Positions 6,910 to 9,849 of a stretch of DNA of 9,849 nt are shown here, in pieces. The notes under the pieces were generated by a model that saw only the letters and a program-made list of their open reading frames with translations, was not told the origin of the DNA and ran no database searches. A program made the translations under genes and the position numbers. Numbering within the stretch: position 1 is the first letter of the stretch; each line of letters starts with the position of its first letter. The DNA is taken from contig JAIOOZ010000113.1 in assembly GCA_021414185.1 (NCBI GenBank), positions 1 to 9,849 on the forward strand, written 5' to 3'. The DNA comes from Betaproteobacteria bacterium (GTDB taxonomy: Bacteria > Pseudomonadota > Gammaproteobacteria > Burkholderiales > SG8-41).

Positions 6910-6932
6910 CGCGTTCAGCATCCGTTGAGTGC

Positions 6933-6955
6933 GGCCGGTCATGCCGGCTTCCGGC
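6933..6955. other. Weak hairpin sequence at the convergent gene junction
   Basis: Between the convergent stops at 6909 and 6939 lies only 29 bp. GCCGG (6934-6938) and CCGGC (6944-6948) can pair across a five-base loop, and GCCGG (6943-6947) can alternatively pair with CCGGC (6951-6955). The hairpins overlap the end of the TPR-methyltransferase gene. There is no T-run on either strand, so termination is possible but not shown. Confidence 0.25.
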
Positions 6956-9038
6956 ACCACAATTGGTACATCTGTATAAAAGTTTCGGGCTGCTTCACTT
7001 CGAACGCATCCCAGCGGTCGAAATCCGCCGCCACATCGCCGCCCGGAAACATCGCGCGATAGTTGGCCAGCGCGTGCCGCGGCACGTCCGTCAGCCCCAG
7101 CACCGTCAGCCCGAGTTCGTGCAGCATGGCGTTGATTTGCGGCAATCGGAATTGATGCTCCTGCACGTGCATCAACCAGTCGCGGCACATGCTCATCGAA
7201 TAAAAATCCCGATAACTGGCGAGGCGCTTCATCACGGTGTCCGGCGCCAAACCCAGCACGTATTGGCGGAATTCGCGGATAGCGGCTTCGGTCGCGGGCA
7301 ACTGCCGCTCGCTGACCATGGTGCGCGCCGCGTTGACACTGGCGCGCGCGCGTTCGCTGTAGAGGCCGATTTTCAGCAGCCCGCCCGGACGCAACAGTCG
7401 CACGAGCACCTGCAGGCCGGCGCGGGGATCGCGCAGGTGATGCAAAACACCTTTGGAATAAATCATGTCGAAACGTTCGGCAAGATCGCCCAAGCCGAGA
7501 ATGTCGCCGTGGCGAAATTCGATATTGCCAACACCGAGCTCGTTTGCCATGCGCTGCGCGTAAGCGAGGCTCGCCCGGCTTAAATCCACGGCCAGCACCT
7601 GGGCATCGGCAATATCGCCCGCCAGCCAGATCGCGTCCTGACCGGTGCCGCAGCCGGCGACCAATATACGTACCGGCGCAGAAAATTCCGCGCGCGCCTG
7701 CAGCATGGGCAATTCGTTTTCAATCCACCGCGCAAAGGACAGCGCGGGCCAGCGGTCGCAGGCAAACCATCGCGGGTAAGGATGTTCCTCGTACATGTCG
7801 CGCACCGCGAGCGACACCTGGTCGGTGATGTTGCCGATTGACTGGATGGTTTTCCGCAATGCGTGCTCGGTCCGGATATCGAGCACCGCGCGCCGCACCA
7901 GGCGTTCCAGCGCCGGCAACCGCGGCATGCGCTTCACCAAATCATCAGCGCCGCGCAAAGCGTGCAACGGGCGGTACATCGCGTATGCCGTCAGCGCGCG
8001 AACCTCCGCATCCTGCATGGCATTGCCCGCGGCCAGGCTGGCTTCAATTTCCGCCTGAAGTTCGGCAACCCGCGAAATTTCGGCCGCGCCCTCGGCAAAC
8101 ACAAACTCGTTGTTGAAGCATTGCAGCGCGAACGCGCACATGAAATCAAGCGGCGCCTGTCCGCGCAATCCGCCATCGGACAATAGCGCGGCGCGCAAAC
8201 GGGTCAGAAAAATTTCAAGTTCGGCATCGACAACCAGGGCGTCCGCGAGCAGCAGCTGGAACAATTCGTCGCGCATGACTTCGCGCAACGCGGCGGCATC
8301 CGGCGCAAAACCAGCCTGCGGCTGCCGCGCCGCGGCGAGCACTTTTTTGAACGCACTTTTTGCGCGCAATGCCCTGAGACCTATGCTGACGTAGCGGGTC
8401 TTGTCGATGTCGTCGCGGGCAAAAAACCGCGTGATCTCGGCATCCCAGAACGGGGGCAGCGAGTCCCAGTGCATGTATCGCAGCGCATCGAGACAACCAC
8501 GGCGATCGAGGTGCCCGCCGGGATCGCGCGCGAACGCCTGCTCATACGCGTGCATGGCCGGCACCCATTGATTGTCGAGGGTCAGCGCTTCGGCGAGCTG
8601 AAAATGAATTTCCGCCACGTCCGGCACCAGGCGCAGCGCCTCGCGATACGCCGTGATTGCGAGCGCAATTTTTTGCTCGCGATGATAGCCAAGCGCGCGC
8701 CGGTAATAGGCTTCAGCAAAATCAGGCGCCAGTTCGATCGCGCGGCCGAAGCTGGCTTGCGCGTCCGCCGCATGATGCAGCGCGAGCGCGACATTGCCGT
8801 GGACCAGCCAGTACTGCGGAATGTGCGGCCGCAACTGTGTCGCGCGCTGCGCCGCTGCTGCCGCATCGTCGAGGCGATCCTGCTGATAATAAATCAGCGC
8901 GAGGTTGTTCCACGCGTCCGGCGTCTCCGGGCTGGCGGCGAGCACCTGGCGGTAAATCTGCTCGGCCTGCGTCAGAGCTCCGGTCTGGCACAACCGCAAT
9001 GCGTCGTCCAGCAACGCTGCTATTTCTTCACCTGCCAT
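6939..9038 (-). CDS. TPR-repeat protein fused to a class I SAM-dependent methyltransferase
   Basis: This 699-residue protein has three parts. Residues 1 to about 172 are about five TPRs, with A-E-Q-I-Y-R-Q-V-L at 25-33 marking the first and R-A-I-E-L-A-P-D-F-A-E-A at 99-110 a clear one. Residues about 180-405 are a mostly helical middle region I do not recognise. Residues about 410-699 are a methyltransferase: M-Y-E-E-H-P-Y-P-R-W (415-424), motif I R-I-L-V-A-G-C-G-T-G-Q-D (457-468), A-V-D-L-S (483-487) and G-V-L-H-H-L-R-D-P (530-538). TPR-methyltransferase fusions occur in proteobacterial glycosylation and surface loci, where the TPRs probably select a protein partner. ATG 9038 is preceded by GAGGG with seven-base spacing, a strong ribosome binding site. 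The gene lies 93 bp downstream of the epimerase gene and converges on the GST gene. Its catalytic module is related to that of the protein at 1861-3177. The substrate is unknown. Confidence 0.93.
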   Translation of the reverse strand: MAGEEIAALLDDALRLCQTGALTQAEQIYRQVLAASPETPDAWNNLALIYYQQDRLDDAAAAAQRATQLRPHIPQYWLVHGNVALALHHAADAQASFGRAIELAPDFAEAYYRRALGYHREQKIALAITAYREALRLVPDVAEIHFQLAEALTLDNQWVPAMHAYEQAFARDPGGHLDRRGCLDALRYMHWDSLPPFWDAEITRFFARDDIDKTRYVSIGLRALRAKSAFKKVLAAARQPQAGFAPDAAALREVMRDELFQLLLADALVVDAELEIFLTRLRAALLSDGGLRGQAPLDFMCAFALQCFNNEFVFAEGAAEISRVAELQAEIEASLAAGNAMQDAEVRALTAYAMYRPLHALRGADDLVKRMPRLPALERLVRRAVLDIRTEHALRKTIQSIGNITDQVSLAVRDMYEEHPYPRWFACDRWPALSFARWIENELPMLQARAEFSAPVRILVAGCGTGQDAIWLAGDIADAQVLAVDLSRASLAYAQRMANELGVGNIEFRHGDILGLGDLAERFDMIYSKGVLHHLRDPRAGLQVLVRLLRPGGLLKIGLYSERARASVNAARTMVSERQLPATEAAIREFRQYVLGLAPDTVMKRLASYRDFYSMSMCRDWLMHVQEHQFRLPQINAMLHELGLTVLGLTDVPRHALANYRAMFPGGDVAADFDRWDAFEVKQPETFIQMYQLWCRKPA

Positions 9039-9131
9039 GCACTAACCCTCGCTGGTTCGCCCGGCCCTGCCCGTACTTGCATTCATCGACTATGCAGCAG
9101 AAACGCGCTGCCGGAAGCGGACTCCGCATTC

Positions 9132-9849
9132 TCAGATCATCATCCCGTCGGCAATGCTGTGGATGCGCGGAGTCCAGCCCATCGCCGTCGCCGGCGCGAG
9201 ATCGAAATCCCTGATGCGGAACGACTCGAACCGCATATAGCCCGGCTCGAATGCAAACTTTACGTCACGCTTGAGGAAACCGGCGAGATCGCGGGCGAGA
9301 TCCGCGATCGTGATCGTCAGGTTTGAGCGTAAATTGAAATAGCGCTGCCCGTCGAACCGCGTCGCCAGTTCCACAAACCGCGCCACGTCGGCGGCGTGCA
9401 CGAAATTCCTGATTTGCGTGCCATCGCCGAGGATTTGCACGACGTCGTTCTCGCTGATTTTCTTGATGAGGTCGGGGATCACGTGCGACTCGCCGACGCG
9501 GTCGTGGGTCCGCACCTGGTGCTTGCCGAACACGTTGGTCGGCCGCAGCGCCACGAAATTCGGGAATGCTCCGGCGAACAGCAACTCGCCCTGCGCTTTC
9601 GAGCGGGCGTACGGCGTCAACGTAGGCAAGGTGCGCAGCGGCGCGTGCGCAAATACCGGATCGCTTTCAAATACATTGATGGACGAAAAAAACACCCTGC
9701 GCCCGCAACCGCCCGCCTTGCAAAACTCGAGCACGCTTTGGTTGATCGCGGCGTTGTATTCGAGGATGTCGGCGTTTTCCGAACTGTTGTAGAGAATGCC
9801 GCCGACGGCCGCGGCGAGGTGCACGCACGTCCCGGCCGTGACGCGTTCG
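9132..9849 (-). CDS. NAD(P)-dependent epimerase/dehydratase (extended SDR), partial at window edge
   Basis: The frame runs from the right edge to the stop at 9132 and gives about 238 residues; the N-terminal G-x-x-G-x-x-G nucleotide-binding loop lies outside the window. Counting from codon 9824, visible features are H-L-A-A-A-V-G-G-I (2-10), the strand ending in F-F-S-S-I-N-V-F (45-52) with the catalytic Ser, and the catalytic Y-x-x-x-K in P-Y-A-R-S-K (71-76). These are followed by R-P-T-N-V-F-G (94-100) and G-D-G-T-Q-I-R-N-F-V-H (133-143), typical of nucleotide-sugar epimerases, 4,6-dehydratases and reductases. The A-A-x-V-G-G-I segment recalls GDP-fucose synthase, but the rest is not specific enough to choose. 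It probably makes a nucleotide sugar in the cytoplasm for the glycosyltransferase. GTG 9824 could initiate, but the coding signal continues upstream (V-T-A-G-T-C-V-H-L-A-A fits the SDR strand), so the real start is beyond the window. It is likely co-transcribed with the TPR-methyltransferase. Confidence 0.92.
   Translation of the reverse strand, partial: ERVTAGTCVHLAAAVGGILYNSSENADILEYNAAINQSVLEFCKAGGCGRRVFFSSINVFESDPVFAHAPLRTLPTLTPYARSKAQGELLFAGAFPNFVALRPTNVFGKHQVRTHDRVGESHVIPDLIKKISENDVVQILGDGTQIRNFVHAADVARFVELATRFDGQRYFNLRSNLTITIADLARDLAGFLKRDVKFAFEPGYMRFESFRIRDFDLAPATAMGWTPRIHSIADGMMI

Noticed and set aside
6934..6948. GCCGG/CCGGC hairpin as a bidirectional rho-independent terminator
   Set aside because: The stem is only five pairs and there is no T-run on either strand, so it is kept only as a weak hairpin.
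8469..9326. Plus-strand open frame of 285 codons across the TPR-methyltransferase/epimerase gap
   Set aside because: It runs antisense to two genes with clear motifs and has no recognisable domain or ribosome binding site.

Overview
The window is GC-rich (by eye a little over 60 % G+C) and densely coded, with GTG as well as ATG starts and short intergenic gaps. This suggests a proteobacterium, and a betaproteobacterium is my best guess from the overall gene style and the glutathione transferase. That taxonomic call is inference. I see no rRNA, tRNA, CRISPR array, transposase, phage gene or plasmid function.

Layout. (1) Left block, minus strand, read from 3802 down to 1: a small class I SAM methyltransferase (3272-3802), a larger two-part SAM methyltransferase (1861-3177), and a TPR protein with a C-terminal GT9/GT41-like glycosyltransferase domain (1-1818, cut by the left window edge). 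(2) A 181-bp divergent intergenic region (3803-3983). (3) Middle block, plus strand: an FkbM-family methyltransferase (3984-4745), an Fe(II)/2-oxoglutarate oxygenase (4747-5490), a TylF/MycF-type methyltransferase (5520-6269) and a glutathione S-transferase (6301-6909). Gaps are 1, 29 and 31 bp, so this looks like one operon. (4) Right block, minus strand, convergent with the middle block: a TPR-methyltransferase fusion (6939-9038), preceded by an extended-SDR sugar epimerase/dehydratase (9132-9849, cut by the right edge).

How the genes fit together. Five of the nine genes encode SAM-dependent methyltransferases from several families. They sit with a TPR glycosyltransferase, a sugar-nucleotide epimerase/dehydratase and a hydroxylase-type oxygenase. 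This is the composition of a glycan-decoration island (surface polysaccharide, or glycosylation of flagellin or another surface protein). Inferred division of labour: the epimerase makes a nucleotide sugar, the TPR glycosyltransferase attaches sugar to an acceptor, the oxygenase may hydroxylate the glycan or acceptor, and the methyltransferases cap hydroxyl groups. The target is not visible here because both flanks are cut. The glutathione S-transferase is the one gene that does not clearly belong.

The most notable structural point is that two methyltransferases on opposite sides of the plus-strand operon (1861-3177 and 6939-9038) share the same catalytic module, including a Y-E-E-x-P-Y-P motif ahead of the SAM fold. 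Each carries a different accessory domain. The two TPR proteins also begin with similar TPR segments. No entirely new system is evident, but the combination is worth following up.
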